Origin: Streptomyces kurssanovii
Lineage (GTDB): Bacteria; Actinomycetota; Actinomycetes; Streptomycetales; Streptomycetaceae
Reading direction: 5' to 3'
Length of the DNA stretch: 64,000 nucleotides
Assembly (NCBI RefSeq): GCF_014649695.1
Contig: NZ_BMTN01000003.1
Location: 496,001-560,000 of the forward strand
This document shows, piece by piece, positions 1 through 8,973 of the stretch. Within the stretch, counting starts at the first letter, position 1; each line of letters starts with the position of its first letter. The notes below the pieces were generated by a model. That model ran no database searches, was not told the DNA's origin, and worked only from the letters and a program-made list of their open reading frames with translations. A program made the position numbers and the translations under genes.

Positions 1-1
1 C

Positions 2-769
2 AGGGTGGGACAGATCCCGGGCGTCGACACGTTCCTGGTCTACGAGCCCAGTGACGACGGTGTCGCCGGCGGCGACTTCTACGACGTCTTCCCCGCCGGG
101 TCCGGCGGCCGCTGGTGCTTCATGCTCGGCGACGTCCAGGGCAGCGGGCCGGAGGCCGCCGTCGTCACCGGGCTCGCCAGGCCCTGGCTGCGGCTGCTGG
201 CCCGCGAGGGCTACGAGGTCGGCCAGGTCCTCGACCGGCTCAACGGCCTCCTCCTCGACGACGCGATGGAGGCGGCGGAGGCGGCTGCCCTGATCGTCAC
301 CGGCGGGCACGGGCCGGGCCTCCCGGACGGGCAGCACGCGCGCTTCCTGTCGCTGCTGTACGGACAGGTCGTGCCGTCACCGTCCGGAGACGGCGGCGCC
401 CGCTGCACCCTGGCCAGCGCCGGGCACCCGCTGCCCCTGCTGCTCCGGCCCGACGGTGCCGTGCGCGCCCTGGCCGAGCCGCAGGTGCTGCTCGGGGTCG
501 TCGACGACGTCGCGTACCAGAGCCACACCTTCGACCTGGAGCCCGGTGACACGCTGCTGTGCGTCACCGACGGGGTGACCGAGCGGCGGTCGGGGTCGCG
601 GATGTTCGACGACGAGGACGGTCTCGCGGCCGTCCTGTCCGGATGCGCCGGGCTCACGGCGCAGGGCGTCGCCGAGCGGATCAGGGCCGCGGTGCACGCG
701 TTCGCGCCCACCCCGCCCGGGGACGATCTGGCGCTGCTGGTGCTCCAGGCGGGGCGACCCGCCGGGTGA
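2..769 (+). CDS. PP2C/SpoIIE-type serine/threonine phosphatase, C-terminal part (5' end outside window)
   Basis: This is the catalytic domain of a SpoIIE-like metal-dependent protein phosphatase, of the kind that dephosphorylates anti-anti-sigma factors in Streptomyces. The visible motifs are AGGDFYDVF and GDVQGSG (metal-binding aspartates) near the start, VTDGVTE in the middle and GDDLALLVL at the end. The reading frame is open to the first base. A GTG lies at 5, but homologues carry PAS or GAF sensor domains in front of this domain, so I read the gene as truncated by the window edge rather than as a short protein. It ends 15 nt before hemW. The upstream sensor and the partner protein cannot be seen. 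Confidence 0.85.
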   Translation, partial: RVGQIPGVDTFLVYEPSDDGVAGGDFYDVFPAGSGGRWCFMLGDVQGSGPEAAVVTGLARPWLRLLAREGYEVGQVLDRLNGLLLDDAMEAAEAAALIVTGGHGPGLPDGQHARFLSLLYGQVVPSPSGDGGARCTLASAGHPLPLLLRPDGAVRALAEPQVLLGVVDDVAYQSHTFDLEPGDTLLCVTDGVTERRSGSRMFDDEDGLAAVLSGCAGLTAQGVAERIRAAVHAFAPTPPGDDLALLVLQAGRPAG

Positions 770-784
770 CGGACAATGGGGGGC

Positions 785-2017
785 ATGCCTTCCGTACTGC
801 CTGACGGCGAGCCCATGCCGGAGGACGGCGCGCTGCCCGCGTCCGCCCTCCACGGCGCCGAAGCCCGGCCGCTGGCCTTCTACCTGCACGTGCCGTACTG
901 CGCGACACGCTGCGGCTACTGCGACTTCAACACCTACACGGCCACCGAGCTGCGCGGCTCCGGCGGAGTGCTCGCCTCCCGCGACAACTACGCTCAGACC
1001 CTGGCGGACGAGGTCCGCCTCGCCCGCAAGGTCCTCGGCGACGACCCGCGGCCGGTACGGACGGTGTTCGTCGGCGGAGGCACGCCGACCCTGCTGGCCG
1101 CCGGTGATCTCGTACGGATGCTGGACGTGGTGCGTCAGGAGTTCGGTATCGCCGACGACGCGGAGATCACGACCGAGGCGAACCCGGAATCCGTCGACCC
1201 CGCCTACCTGGCGGCCCTGCGGGAGGGCGGCTTCAACCGGGTCTCCTTCGGTATGCAGAGCGCACGGCAGCACGTGCTGAAGGTGCTCGACCGCACACAC
1301 ACCCCCGGCCGGCCGGAGGCCTGCGTGGCGGAGGCCCGCGCCGCGGGCTTCGACCATGTGAACCTCGACCTGATCTACGGCACCCCGGGCGAGAGCGACG
1401 ACGACTGGCGGGCCTCGCTGGAGTCCGCCGTGGGCGCGGGACCGGACCATGTGTCGGCGTACGCCCTGATCGTGGAGGAGGGCACACAGCTCGCTCGCCG
1501 CATCCGTCGCGGCGAGGTGCCCATGACCGACGACGACGTCCACGCCGACCGCTATCTGATCGCCGACGAGGTGCTCGGCGCGGCCGGCTACGACTGGTAC
1601 GAGGTGTCCAACTGGGCCACCTCGCCGGAAGGCCGCTGTCTGCACAACGAGCTGTACTGGCGCGGCGCCGACTGGTGGGGCGCCGGCCCGGGGGCGCACA
1701 GCCATGTGGGCGGCGTGCGCTGGTGGAACGTCAAGCACCCGGGCGCGTACGCGGCAGCCCTGGCGGAGGGCCGCTCGCCCGGCGCGGGCCGCGAGCTCCT
1801 CCCCGAGGAGGACCGCCGCGTGGAGCGGATCCTGCTGGAACTGCGGCTGCGTGAGGGCGTCCCGCTGGACCTTCTGCGTGAGGCGGGCCTCGCGGCGGCC
1901 GCCCGTTCCCTGGCGGACGGGCTGCTGGAGCCCGGCCCGTACGAGGCCGGTCGCGCGGTGCTCACCCTGCGGGGACGGCTGCTGGCGGACGCGGTGGTGC
2001 GGGACCTGGTGGACTGA
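785..2017 (+). CDS. hemW: HemW-type radical SAM protein (heme chaperone, coproporphyrinogen III oxidase-like)
   Basis: A 410-residue radical SAM enzyme of the HemN/HemW family. The Cys triad CATRCGYC (about residues 39-46) binds the 4Fe-4S cluster, VGGGTPT is the SAM-binding GGGTPS-like motif, and a C-terminal HemW winged-helix region follows. Many proteins once named oxygen-independent coproporphyrinogen oxidase are HemW heme chaperones; the sequence alone does not separate the two, but this family is normally HemW. An ATG at 776 is in frame, but I chose 785 because GACAAT at 772-777 forms a -10 element 7 nt upstream, which suggests a leaderless mRNA. A short hairpin follows the stop. Confidence 0.9.
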   Translation: MPSVLPDGEPMPEDGALPASALHGAEARPLAFYLHVPYCATRCGYCDFNTYTATELRGSGGVLASRDNYAQTLADEVRLARKVLGDDPRPVRTVFVGGGTPTLLAAGDLVRMLDVVRQEFGIADDAEITTEANPESVDPAYLAALREGGFNRVSFGMQSARQHVLKVLDRTHTPGRPEACVAEARAAGFDHVNLDLIYGTPGESDDDWRASLESAVGAGPDHVSAYALIVEEGTQLARRIRRGEVPMTDDDVHADRYLIADEVLGAAGYDWYEVSNWATSPEGRCLHNELYWRGADWWGAGPGAHSHVGGVRWWNVKHPGAYAAALAEGRSPGAGRELLPEEDRRVERILLELRLREGVPLDLLREAGLAAAARSLADGLLEPGPYEAGRAVLTLRGRLLADAVVRDLVD

Positions 2018-2033
2018 TCACTCGCCGGAGTGA
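2018..2033. terminator. Short hairpin between convergent hemW and DUF3097 gene
   Basis: The inverted repeat TCACTC-GCCG-GAGTGA lies immediately after the hemW stop and between two convergent genes. The stem is only 6 bp and has no T tract, so it is a weak terminator candidate. Confidence 0.4.
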
Positions 2034-2060
2034 ATCCCGGACCTTGCCCGGACGTGCCCG

Positions 2061-2867
2061 CTAGTCGGACACCGTGACGAAATCGATCAGTTCCTCGACC
2101 CGCCCCAGCAGCGCAGGCTCCAGGTCCTTGTAGCTCGCCACCTTCGACAGGATGTGCTGCCAGGCCGCGCCCGTGTTCTCCGGCCAGCCGAGGGCGCGGC
2201 ACACGCCCGTCTTCCAGTCCTGACCGCGCGGCACCGTGGGCCACGCCGGGATGCCCACCGAAGAGGGCTTCACCGCCTCCCACACGTCGATGTACGGGTG
2301 GCCCACCACCAGCACGTGCGGGTCCGTGACCGAGGCCGCGATACGCGACTCCTTGGACCCCTCCACCAAGTGGTCCACCAGGACGCCGAGGCGGGCGTCG
2401 GGACCGGGGGAGAAGTCCGCCACGATCGACGGCAGGTCGTCGACGCCCTCCAGGTACTCCACCACCACGCCCTCGATCCGCAGGTCGTCGCCCCACACGC
2501 GCTCCACGAGCTCGGCGTCGTGGCGGCCCTCCACGTAGATGCGGCCCGCGCGGGCGACCCGGGCCCGGGCGCCGGGAACGGCGAGAGAGCCGGAGGCCGT
2601 ACGGGGCGGACGGGACGGGGCCGCGGAGGCCGGACGGACCAGCGTGACGACCTTGCCCTCCAGCAGGAAGCCCCGCGGCTCGAGCGGGAACACCCGGTGC
2701 TTGCCGAAACGGTCCTCCAGGGTGACCGCCCCCGCCTCGCAGCGGATCACCGCGCCGCAGAAACCGGTCGACACCTCCTCGACCACCAGCTCAGGGTCGG
2801 CCGGGACCTCCGGCACGGGCTTCGACCGTTTCCACGGCGGCGTGAGATCAGGGCTGTAGCTGCGCAT
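2061..2867 (-). CDS. DUF3097 family protein
   Basis: A 268-residue conserved actinobacterial protein matching the DUF3097 family. It is soluble, with no signal peptide or membrane segment. The N-terminal part ([12 protein letters not shown]) is a small beta-rich region. The middle contains [20 protein letters not shown] and [17 protein letters not shown], a Toprim-like pattern (acidic E near the first segment and a DHLVEGSKE segment), so it may bind nucleic acid or act with nucleotides; this is inference. The ATG at 2867 gives the start seen in homologues; a GTG two codons earlier is possible. It is convergent with hemW and follows the metallo-beta-lactamase-fold gene on the same strand with a 26-nt gap. 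Confidence 0.85.
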   Translation of the reverse strand: MRSYSPDLTPPWKRSKPVPEVPADPELVVEEVSTGFCGAVIRCEAGAVTLEDRFGKHRVFPLEPRGFLLEGKVVTLVRPASAAPSRPPRTASGSLAVPGARARVARAGRIYVEGRHDAELVERVWGDDLRIEGVVVEYLEGVDDLPSIVADFSPGPDARLGVLVDHLVEGSKESRIAASVTDPHVLVVGHPYIDVWEAVKPSSVGIPAWPTVPRGQDWKTGVCRALGWPENTGAAWQHILSKVASYKDLEPALLGRVEELIDFVTVSD

Positions 2868-2893
2868 TCGCACGACGATACGGCCGCACGCCG

Positions 2894-3616
2894 CTACGAC
2901 ACGCCGAAACGCGCCGCCAGTTCGCCGCGCTGGGCCCGTACGAACCCCGCGTCCACCACCGCGCCGTGCCCGGGGACGTACAGTGCGTCCTCGCCGCCGA
3001 GGGCCAGCAGCCTGTCCAGGGCCGCGGGCCACCGGGGCCCGACGGCGTCGCTGCCGGCCTGCGGCTCCCCGGACTCCTCCACCAGGTCCCCGCAGAACAC
3101 CACCTCCCGTTCGGCGGGCACCAGCAGCGCCAGGTCGTGGCCGGAGTGGCCGGGGCCCACATTGGCCAGCAGCACCTGACGGCCGCCCAGGTCGAGCGTC
3201 CACTCCCCGCACACCGCGTGCTGCGGCGCCACCACCATGTCCGCGGCCTCCGCCGCCTCCTCGGCAGCGACCCCGTGCCGGATCGCGGACGCGCGGAGCG
3301 CGTCCCGCTCCCGGCGCAGCAGCGTGTCCATGCCCACAGCCCCGTACACCTCCGCCCCCGCGAAGGCCGCCGTGCCCAGCACATGGTCGAAGTGGGGATG
3401 GCTGAGTGCGATGTGCGTCACTCGGCGCCCGCCCAGCAGCGCCTGCGCCTGGGCCCGCAGCTCGGCCCCCTCACGGAGCGTGGAGCCCGTGTCGTACATG
3501 AGCACCGCGTCCTCGCCGGCGACCAGGCCGACGGTCGCGTCCCATCCCGGGAGGCGGCGGCGGCCGACTCCCTCGGCCAGCCGTTCCCAGCCGAAGTCTT
3601 CCCAACTGACGTCCAT
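2894..3616 (-). CDS. MBL-fold metallo-hydrolase
   Basis: A 240-residue metallo-beta-lactamase-fold hydrolase. The metal-binding motif appears as SHPHFDHV (about residues 72-79), followed by [15 protein letters not shown] and VPGHG, so all the usual zinc ligands are present. The substrate is unknown; the family includes glyoxalase II-like and lactonase enzymes. TAGCGT (3623-3628 read on the minus strand) lies 6 nt from the ATG, so the transcript is probably leaderless. The gene is divergent from hrcA and probably co-transcribed with the DUF3097 gene downstream. Confidence 0.85.
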   Translation of the reverse strand: MDVSWEDFGWERLAEGVGRRRLPGWDATVGLVAGEDAVLMYDTGSTLREGAELRAQAQALLGGRRVTHIALSHPHFDHVLGTAAFAGAEVYGAVGMDTLLRRERDALRASAIRHGVAAEEAAEAADMVVAPQHAVCGEWTLDLGGRQVLLANVGPGHSGHDLALLVPAEREVVFCGDLVEESGEPQAGSDAVGPRWPAALDRLLALGGEDALYVPGHGAVVDAGFVRAQRGELAARFGVS

Positions 3617-3697
3617 ACGGCGACGCTATCCGCATCACATCCGCATCGACCTGCGCGGGCCGCACGAGCGCGTGTCCGACCGCACGGTCGGCCACCC

Positions 3698-3728
3698 TTG
3701 CTACCCCCGTACCCGGCAGCCGTACACT
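3698..3728 (+). promoter_or_regulatory. Candidate hrcA-dnaJ promoter
   Basis: TTGCTA (3698-3703) and TACACT (3723-3728) form a -35/-10 pair with a 19-bp spacer, just upstream of the CIRCE repeat and on the hrcA strand. The spacer is one or two bases longer than ideal. Confidence 0.5.
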
Positions 3729-3741
3729 GGCCGGGGGAATG

Positions 3742-3768
3742 CTGGCACTCGGGCGCACCGAGTGCCAG
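3742..3768 (+). promoter_or_regulatory. CIRCE operator (HrcA binding site)
   Basis: A perfect 9-9-9 inverted repeat: CTGGCACTC, 9 nt, GAGTGCCAG. It matches the CIRCE core (GCACTC-N9-GAGTGC) that HrcA binds. It lies between the candidate promoter and the hrcA start, so it implies autorepression of the hrcA-dnaJ transcript and induction by heat or unfolded protein. Confidence 0.93.
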
Positions 3769-3802
3769 GACACACAGAGGAACCACAGCTGGAGGTGCGC
3801 GA

Positions 3803-4828
3803 ATGCTCAGCGAACGCAGGCTCGAGGTGCTGCGCGCCATCGTCCAGGACTACGTCGGCACCGAGGAGCCTGTCGGCTCCAAGGCCCTCACCGAGCGTCA
3901 CAACCTCGGCGTCTCCCCGGCCACCGTCCGCAACGACATGGCCGTGCTGGAGGAGGAGGGCTTCATCGCCCAGCCCCACACGAGCGCCGGGCGGATCCCC
4001 ACGGACAAGGGGTACCGGCTGTTCGTCGACCGGCTGGCCGGCGTCAAGCCGCTGTCGTCGCCGGAGCGCCGCGCCATCCAGAACTTCCTGGACGGGGCGG
4101 TCGACCTCGACGACGTCGTGGGACGTACGGTGCGGCTGCTGGCGCAGCTGACCCGGCAGGTCGCCGTCGTCCAGTACCCGTCGCTGACCCGGTCCACGGT
4201 CCGGCACGTGGAGCTCCTCTCCCTCGCGCCCGCCCGCCTGATGCTCGTGCTGATCACGGACACGGGCCGGGTCGAGCAGCGCATGATCGACTGCCCCGCC
4301 CCGTTCGGCGACACCTCGCTCGCGGACCTGCGGGCCCGGCTCAACAGCCGGGTCGTGGGACGCCGCTTCGCGGACGTGCCGCAGCTGGTGCAGGACCTTC
4401 CCGAATCCTTCGAGCACGAGGACCGCGGCACCGTCTCCACGGTGCTCTCCACCCTGCTCGAGACCCTGGTCGAGGAGACCGAGGAGCGGCTCGTGATCGG
4501 CGGCACCGCCAATCTGACCCGCTTCGGACACGACTTCCCGCTGACCATCCGGCCGGTGCTGGAGGCGCTCGAGGAGCATGTGGTGCTCCTGAAGCTGCTC
4601 GGCGAGGCGAATGAGTCGGGCGGTATGGGCATGACCGTACGTATCGGTCACGAGAACGCCCATGAAGGCCTCAACTCCACGTCCGTGGTCTCGGTCGGCT
4701 ACGGTTCGGGCGACGAGGCAGTAGCGAAACTCGGCGTGGTCGGACCGACCCGCATGGACTACCCCGGAACGATGGGAGCGGTACGCGCAGTGGCACGTTA
4801 CGTCGGACAGATCCTGGCGGAGTCGTAA
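3803..4828 (+). CDS. hrcA: Heat-inducible transcriptional repressor HrcA
   Basis: A 341-residue repressor of class I heat-shock genes. The N-terminal winged helix contains [18 protein letters not shown] followed by the family signature [16 protein letters not shown]. The rest is the HrcA dimerisation/inserted domain, ending near YVGQILAES. The start at 3803 has a good ribosome binding site (GGAGGTG at 3791) and follows the CIRCE repeat; the longer upstream open frame would read through the operator. The stop TAA is directly followed by the GTG of dnaJ, so the two are one transcription unit, the usual Streptomyces hrcA-dnaJ2 arrangement. Confidence 0.96.
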   Translation: MLSERRLEVLRAIVQDYVGTEEPVGSKALTERHNLGVSPATVRNDMAVLEEEGFIAQPHTSAGRIPTDKGYRLFVDRLAGVKPLSSPERRAIQNFLDGAVDLDDVVGRTVRLLAQLTRQVAVVQYPSLTRSTVRHVELLSLAPARLMLVLITDTGRVEQRMIDCPAPFGDTSLADLRARLNSRVVGRRFADVPQLVQDLPESFEHEDRGTVSTVLSTLLETLVEETEERLVIGGTANLTRFGHDFPLTIRPVLEALEEHVVLLKLLGEANESGGMGMTVRIGHENAHEGLNSTSVVSVGYGSGDEAVAKLGVVGPTRMDYPGTMGAVRAVARYVGQILAES

Positions 4829-5965
4829 GTGGCCACGGACTACTACGCCGTACTCGGCGTACGCCGCGACGCATCGCAGGACGAGATCAAGAAGGCCTTC
4901 CGCCGCCTCGCGCGCGAACTCCACCCGGACGTGAATCCGGACCCGAAGACGCAGGAGCGCTTCAAGGAGATCAACGCCGCATACGAGGTGCTCTCGGACC
5001 CGCAGAAGAAGCAGGTCTACGACCTCGGCGGCGATCCGCTCTCGCAGGCCGGGGGCGGCGGCGCCGGAGGCTTCGGCGCGGGCGGCTTCGGCAACTTCTC
5101 CGACATCATGGACGCGTTCTTCGGCACGGCGTCGCAGCGCGGGCCGCGCTCGCGTACGCGCCGCGGCCAGGACGCGATGATCCGGCTGGAGATCGAGCTC
5201 AGCGAAGCGGCCTTCGGTACCACGAAGGACATCCAGGTCGACACGGCCGTCGTCTGCACGACCTGCTCCGGCGAAGGCGCGGCGCCCGGCACATCGGCGC
5301 AGACCTGCGACATGTGCCGCGGACGCGGCGAGGTCTCGCAGGTGACGCGGTCCTTCCTGGGCCAGGTCATGACGTCGCGGCCCTGCCCGCAGTGTCAGGG
5401 CTTCGGCACGGTCGTGCCGACCCCGTGCCCCGAGTGCGCCGGCGACGGCCGCATCCGGTCGCGGCGGACGCTGACCGTGAAGATCCCGGCCGGTGTCGAC
5501 AACGGCACCCGGATCCAGCTCGCGGGCGAGGGCGAGGTCGGCCCCGGCGGCGGCCCCGCCGGTGACCTGTACGTCGAGATCCACGAGGTCGCCCACCCCG
5601 TCTTCCAGCGGCGCGGCGACGACCTGCACTGCACGGTGACGATCCCCATGACCGCGGCGGCGCTGGGCACGAAGTGCCCGCTCGAGACGCTCGACGGCGT
5701 GGAGGAGGTCGACATCCGTCCGGGCACGCAGTCCGGCCAGTCGATCCCGCTGCATGGCCGCGGCATCACGCACCTGCGCGGCGGCGGCCGGGGCGACCTG
5801 ATCGTGCACGTCGAGGTGACGACGCCGACGAAGCTGGACGTGGAGCAGGAGCGACTGCTGAGGGACCTGGCGAAGCTGCGGGGCGAGGAGCGGCCGCTGG
5901 GCCAGTTCCAGCCGGGCCAGCAGGGGCTGTTCTCGCGGCTGAAGGACGCGTTCAACGGGCGTTAG
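4829..5965 (+). CDS. dnaJ: Chaperone protein DnaJ (hrcA-linked copy)
   Basis: A 378-residue type I Hsp40 co-chaperone that delivers substrates to DnaK and stimulates its ATPase. Domains in order: J domain with HPD (RELHPDVNPD, about residues 32-36), a Gly/Phe-rich linker (GGAGGFGAGGFGNF), four zinc-binding repeats CTTCSGEG, CDMCRGRG, CPQCQGFG and CPECAGDG, then the C-terminal beta-sandwich substrate domains. The GTG start abuts the hrcA stop with no gap, implying translational coupling. In Streptomyces this is the dnaJ2 type; another dnaJ in the dnaK operon is expected elsewhere. Confidence 0.95.
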   Translation: MATDYYAVLGVRRDASQDEIKKAFRRLARELHPDVNPDPKTQERFKEINAAYEVLSDPQKKQVYDLGGDPLSQAGGGGAGGFGAGGFGNFSDIMDAFFGTASQRGPRSRTRRGQDAMIRLEIELSEAAFGTTKDIQVDTAVVCTTCSGEGAAPGTSAQTCDMCRGRGEVSQVTRSFLGQVMTSRPCPQCQGFGTVVPTPCPECAGDGRIRSRRTLTVKIPAGVDNGTRIQLAGEGEVGPGGGPAGDLYVEIHEVAHPVFQRRGDDLHCTVTIPMTAAALGTKCPLETLDGVEEVDIRPGTQSGQSIPLHGRGITHLRGGGRGDLIVHVEVTTPTKLDVEQERLLRDLAKLRGEERPLGQFQPGQQGLFSRLKDAFNGR

Positions 5966-6066
5966 CCGGTGATCGCCGGGGGGGGCCGACGACGTCGGCC
6001 CCCCGGCGACGGCTCAGGCGGAATGGGGGATTCGGCCCCGTCGCGGGGACGTGGCACGATGCGTGC

Positions 6067-7143
6067 ATGTCGTCATCCGCGCTGGCCGGCCTCTGCCGTC
6101 ATCCGATCGTGCAGGCACCCATGGCCGGCGGCGCTTCCTGTCCGCAGCTGGCCGCCGCCGTGTCGGAGACCGGTGGGCTGGGCTTCCTGGCCGCCGGGTA
6201 CAAGACGGCGGACGGGATCTACGAAGAGATCAAACAGGTCCGTGGGCTGACCGCGCGGCCCTTCGGCGTCAACCTGTTCATGCCGCAGCCCGGCAACGCC
6301 GACCCCGCCGCCGTCGGCGTCTACCGCGACCAGCTCGCCGGTGAGGCCGCCTGGTACGAGACGCCGCTCGGTGATCCGGACCGTGACCGGGACGACGGCT
6401 ACGACGCCAAGCTCGCGATCCTGCTCGACGACCCCGTCCCGGTCGTCTCGTTCACCTTCGGCTGTCCCTCGCGCAGCGTCTTCGAGTCGTTCGGCAAGGC
6501 GGGCACCTTCACGATCGTGACCGTCACCACGCCGGAGGAGGCACAGGCGGCCCAGTGGGCCGGTGCCGACGCGGTGTGCGTGCAGGGCGTCGAGGCCGGC
6601 GGCCATCAGGGCACGCATCGGGACGACCCCGCGACCGACGGGTCCGGTTACGGACTGCTCGCGCTTCTCGCACTGGTGAAGGAGACCGTACAGATGCCTG
6701 TCATCGCCGCCGGCGGACTGATGCGCGGCAATCAGATCGCAGCGGTCCTGGCGGCCGGGGCGAGCGCCGCCCAGCTCGGTACCGCCTTCCTGGTGTGCCC
6801 CGAGTCGGGGGCGCACCCGGTGCACAAACAGGCCATGACCAACCCACTGTTCGTGCGCACCGACCTGACCCGGGCCTTCTCCGGGCGGCCCGCGAGGGGC
6901 CTGGTGAACAGGTTCATGCGGGAGCACGGGCCGTACGCGCCGGCCGCGTACCCCGAGGTACATCATCTGACGAGCGGGCTGCGCAAGGCCGCCGCGAAGG
7001 CGGGCGACGCGCAGGGCATGTCGCTGTGGGCGGGCCAGGGGCACCGGCTGGCGCGTGAGATGCCCGCCGCCCAGCTGGTGGGGGTGCTCGCCGCGGAGGC
7101 GGACTCCGCACGGGCCGCGCTGTCGCTCGGCGGTGGTGTGTGA
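6067..7143 (+). CDS. Nitronate monooxygenase (2-nitropropane dioxygenase family)
   Basis: A 358-residue FMN-dependent TIM-barrel enzyme of the nitronate monooxygenase family, which oxidises alkyl nitronates. Visible motifs are PIVQAPMAGG at the N-terminus (FMN binding), GVNLFMPQ, the active-site VEAGGHQGTH (about residues 180-189), AAGGLMRG and QLGTAFLVCPES (phosphate binding). An open frame extends upstream into dnaJ, but the ATG at 6067 begins the conserved domain and has CACGAT 6 nt before it, a leaderless-type -10. Its stop overlaps the rsmE start by 1 nt (TGATG), so the two are coupled. The physiological substrate is unknown. Confidence 0.87.
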   Translation: MSSSALAGLCRHPIVQAPMAGGASCPQLAAAVSETGGLGFLAAGYKTADGIYEEIKQVRGLTARPFGVNLFMPQPGNADPAAVGVYRDQLAGEAAWYETPLGDPDRDRDDGYDAKLAILLDDPVPVVSFTFGCPSRSVFESFGKAGTFTIVTVTTPEEAQAAQWAGADAVCVQGVEAGGHQGTHRDDPATDGSGYGLLALLALVKETVQMPVIAAGGLMRGNQIAAVLAAGASAAQLGTAFLVCPESGAHPVHKQAMTNPLFVRTDLTRAFSGRPARGLVNRFMREHGPYAPAAYPEVHHLTSGLRKAAAKAGDAQGMSLWAGQGHRLAREMPAAQLVGVLAAEADSARAALSLGGGV

Positions 7144-7886
7144 TGACCGCTCCCGTCTTCCTCGTCGCATCGCTCGCAGGCGTCGCGCCCGGCGCGGCCG
7201 TCGTCCTGGACGGGCCGGAGGGGCGGCACGCCGTCTCCGTGCGCCGGCTCCAGCCGGGCGAGGACATCGTCCTCACGGACGGCGGCGGCCGCGGAGCGTC
7301 GGGCACCGTCGTCTCCACCGAGGGCAAGGACCGTCTGACGGTCGAGGTGCGCGAGTGCCCCGAGGAACCGCGACCGGCGCCCCGTATCACCGTCGTGCAG
7401 GCGCTGCCCAAGGGCGACCGCGGCGAACTCGCCGTGGAGACCATGACCGAGACCGGTGTGGACGCGGTGGTGCCGTGGTCGGCGGCGCGCTGCATCACCC
7501 AGTGGAAGGGCGAGCGCGGCGCGAAGTCGCTCGCCAAGTGGCGGGCGACGGCCCGTGAGGCGGGCAAGCAGTCGCGCAGACTCCGCTTCCCGGAGGTCGC
7601 GGAGCCGGCAACGACCAAGCAGGTCGCGGCACTTCTGGCGGACGCGGACTTCGCCGCGGTGCTCCACGAGGAGGGCGCCATGCCGCTCGCCACGGCTGAA
7701 CTCCCCGCGGAGGGCTCGATCGTGCTCGTGGTCGGCCCCGAGGGCGGCGTGTCCCCTCAGGAGCTCGCCCTGTTCGCGGAGGCGGGCGCCAGGCCGTACC
7801 GGCTGGGACGCAGCGTGCTGCGTACGTCCACGGCCGGCACGGCGGCGACGGCGCTCCTGCTGGGGCGCACCGGCCGCTGGTCCTGA
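7143..7886 (+). CDS. rsmE: 16S rRNA (uracil-1498-N3)-methyltransferase RsmE
   Basis: A 247-residue SPOUT-fold methyltransferase that makes m3U1498 in 16S rRNA. It shows the N-terminal PUA-like region (HAVSVRRLQPGE), the middle QALPKGDRGE and the C-terminal SAM-binding knot with VVGPEGGVSPQE and LGRSVLRTSTAGTAA. The ATG at 7143 overlaps the upstream TGA; an in-frame GTG at 7140 is one codon earlier and less likely. In many actinobacteria rsmE sits next to dnaJ and hrcA, as here, supporting a stress and translation operon. Confidence 0.93.
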   Translation: MTAPVFLVASLAGVAPGAAVVLDGPEGRHAVSVRRLQPGEDIVLTDGGGRGASGTVVSTEGKDRLTVEVRECPEEPRPAPRITVVQALPKGDRGELAVETMTETGVDAVVPWSAARCITQWKGERGAKSLAKWRATAREAGKQSRRLRFPEVAEPATTKQVAALLADADFAAVLHEEGAMPLATAELPAEGSIVLVVGPEGGVSPQELALFAEAGARPYRLGRSVLRTSTAGTAATALLLGRTGRWS

Positions 7887-7888
7887 GC

Positions 7889-7914
7889 GGCGGCGGCCCT
7901 TCGGCTCCGCCGCC
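7889..7914. terminator. Terminator hairpin between rsmE and the convergent small gene
   Basis: The 8-bp stem GGCGGCGG/CCGCCGCC with a 10-nt loop starts 3 nt after the rsmE stop and serves convergent genes. It is GC-rich without a T tract, as is common in this genus. Confidence 0.6.
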
Positions 7915-7933
7915 CGGAAGGGGCGGTCCCGAC

Positions 7934-8326
7934 TCAGCCTGCCGGGCCCGCCGGTACGTCGCCGGCCACCGCCTCGAGCAGCGGCCACCCGTCGGTCTCG
8001 ACCGTCCTCGGCGTGTCCGGCAGCAGCCCGCGGGCGATGGCCGCGTCGAGGAACCGCCGTGCCACGCCCGGCTCATGGAGATTCAGCCAGGTCCCGCCAC
8101 AGACCACGGCACCCGCCGTGAGATACCCACCGGAGACGGCCCGGCCAGGACCTTCCCGGAAGACGACCGCCAGGCGCTGCTGCGTTCCCTCGCGCCACAG
8201 CGACAGCGTCGTACGGCAGTCATGGGTGCCGGAGCCGTCCCGTGTGTGCCGGTGCCGCACCGACCACATGTACACGTTGCCCGCGTCCACGACGAGGCGG
8301 CGGGCGCGCCACAGCTTCCTGGCCAT
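7934..8326 (-). CDS. Hypothetical protein
   Basis: A 130-residue soluble protein that I do not recognise. It is cytoplasmic by composition, with no signal peptide; it begins MARKLWRARRLVVDAGNVYM and has a mixed beta-rich middle (RTTLSLWREGTQQRLAVVF, AVVCGGTWLNLHEPG) and a C-terminal acidic helix. Start choice: the frame is open further upstream, but TACGGT (minus strand, 8333-8338) sits exactly 6 nt before this ATG, the leaderless arrangement used elsewhere in the window. It is convergent with rsmE and divergent from the lipoprotein gene. No function is proposed. Confidence 0.7.
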   Translation of the reverse strand: MARKLWRARRLVVDAGNVYMWSVRHRHTRDGSGTHDCRTTLSLWREGTQQRLAVVFREGPGRAVSGGYLTAGAVVCGGTWLNLHEPGVARRFLDAAIARGLLPDTPRTVETDGWPLLEAVAGDVPAGPAG

Positions 8327-8400
8327 GGCCCGACCGTACGGGCCGCACCATGGCCGCAACCACTCTTTTACCGGCGGGACGGTGCTGGCACTCTGGCTTC

Positions 8401-8928
8401 ATGCCCGCCCCGACCGGAGCACGGCGCGCGTTGGCCGCGATCGCCGTCGCAGCAGCGGTAGTTCCCGCCCTCGTGGCCTGCGAGCCCACCGCAGGAGGGC
8501 TGAACACCGGTGCCGTGGCCGTCACCACCGACCTGACCGCGACCAGCACGCTCGAGCGGCTCGAGTTCGAGGTCGCCTGGCTGAGCTGCACGGCGAAGGC
8601 CGACACCCCTGCCACCGCCTCGCCGGGTTCGACCGCCTCGCCCGGTTCCGGTCCCGGCCGTGCCTCCGTGGACTGCCAGGGTGAGACCGGATCCGGTCAG
8701 GACATCACCGTCACCGGCAAGGTGACGGAGGAACGCGGCGGGAAGTGCGTCCGCGGCGATCTGACCGCCAGGATCGAGAAGAAGATCGTCTTCCAGGCGA
8801 CCATGCTCGGCGACTGCAGCGCCACACCGAGCAGTGCGCCGGCGGGCGACCCTCCGCCTCCCGGGGCGCCGTACCCGACCGTCACGGTCACCGTCACCGA
8901 AACGGTGACAGCTCTTCCGGGCAAGTGA
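8401..8928 (+). CDS. Putative secreted lipoprotein
   Basis: A 175-residue predicted lipoprotein. The N-terminus has a twin-Arg-containing basic region, a hydrophobic Ala-rich core and the lipobox LVAC (Cys 27), so it is probably lipid-anchored outside the membrane. The mature part is Thr/Ser-rich, contains conserved cysteines and ends in a low-complexity TVTVTVTETVT tail. I recognise no domain. The ATG at 8401 is preceded by CACTCT at a 6-nt distance, weakly consistent with a leaderless promoter. It lies 45 nt upstream of the tricorn-type peptidase, which has its own -10 element. Confidence 0.75.
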   Translation: MPAPTGARRALAAIAVAAAVVPALVACEPTAGGLNTGAVAVTTDLTATSTLERLEFEVAWLSCTAKADTPATASPGSTASPGSGPGRASVDCQGETGSGQDITVTGKVTEERGGKCVRGDLTARIEKKIVFQATMLGDCSATPSSAPAGDPPPPGAPYPTVTVTVTETVTALPGK

Positions 8929-8973
8929 TCCAAAACCGCACCCTTGAGGCTCCCACCTGCCTAGGGTGACGGT

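Noticed and set aside
8893-8909. Hairpin GTCACCG-AAA-CGGTGAC near the 3' end of the lipoprotein gene.
   Set aside because: It lies inside coding sequence and arises from the TVTVTVTETVT repeat; no T tract follows.
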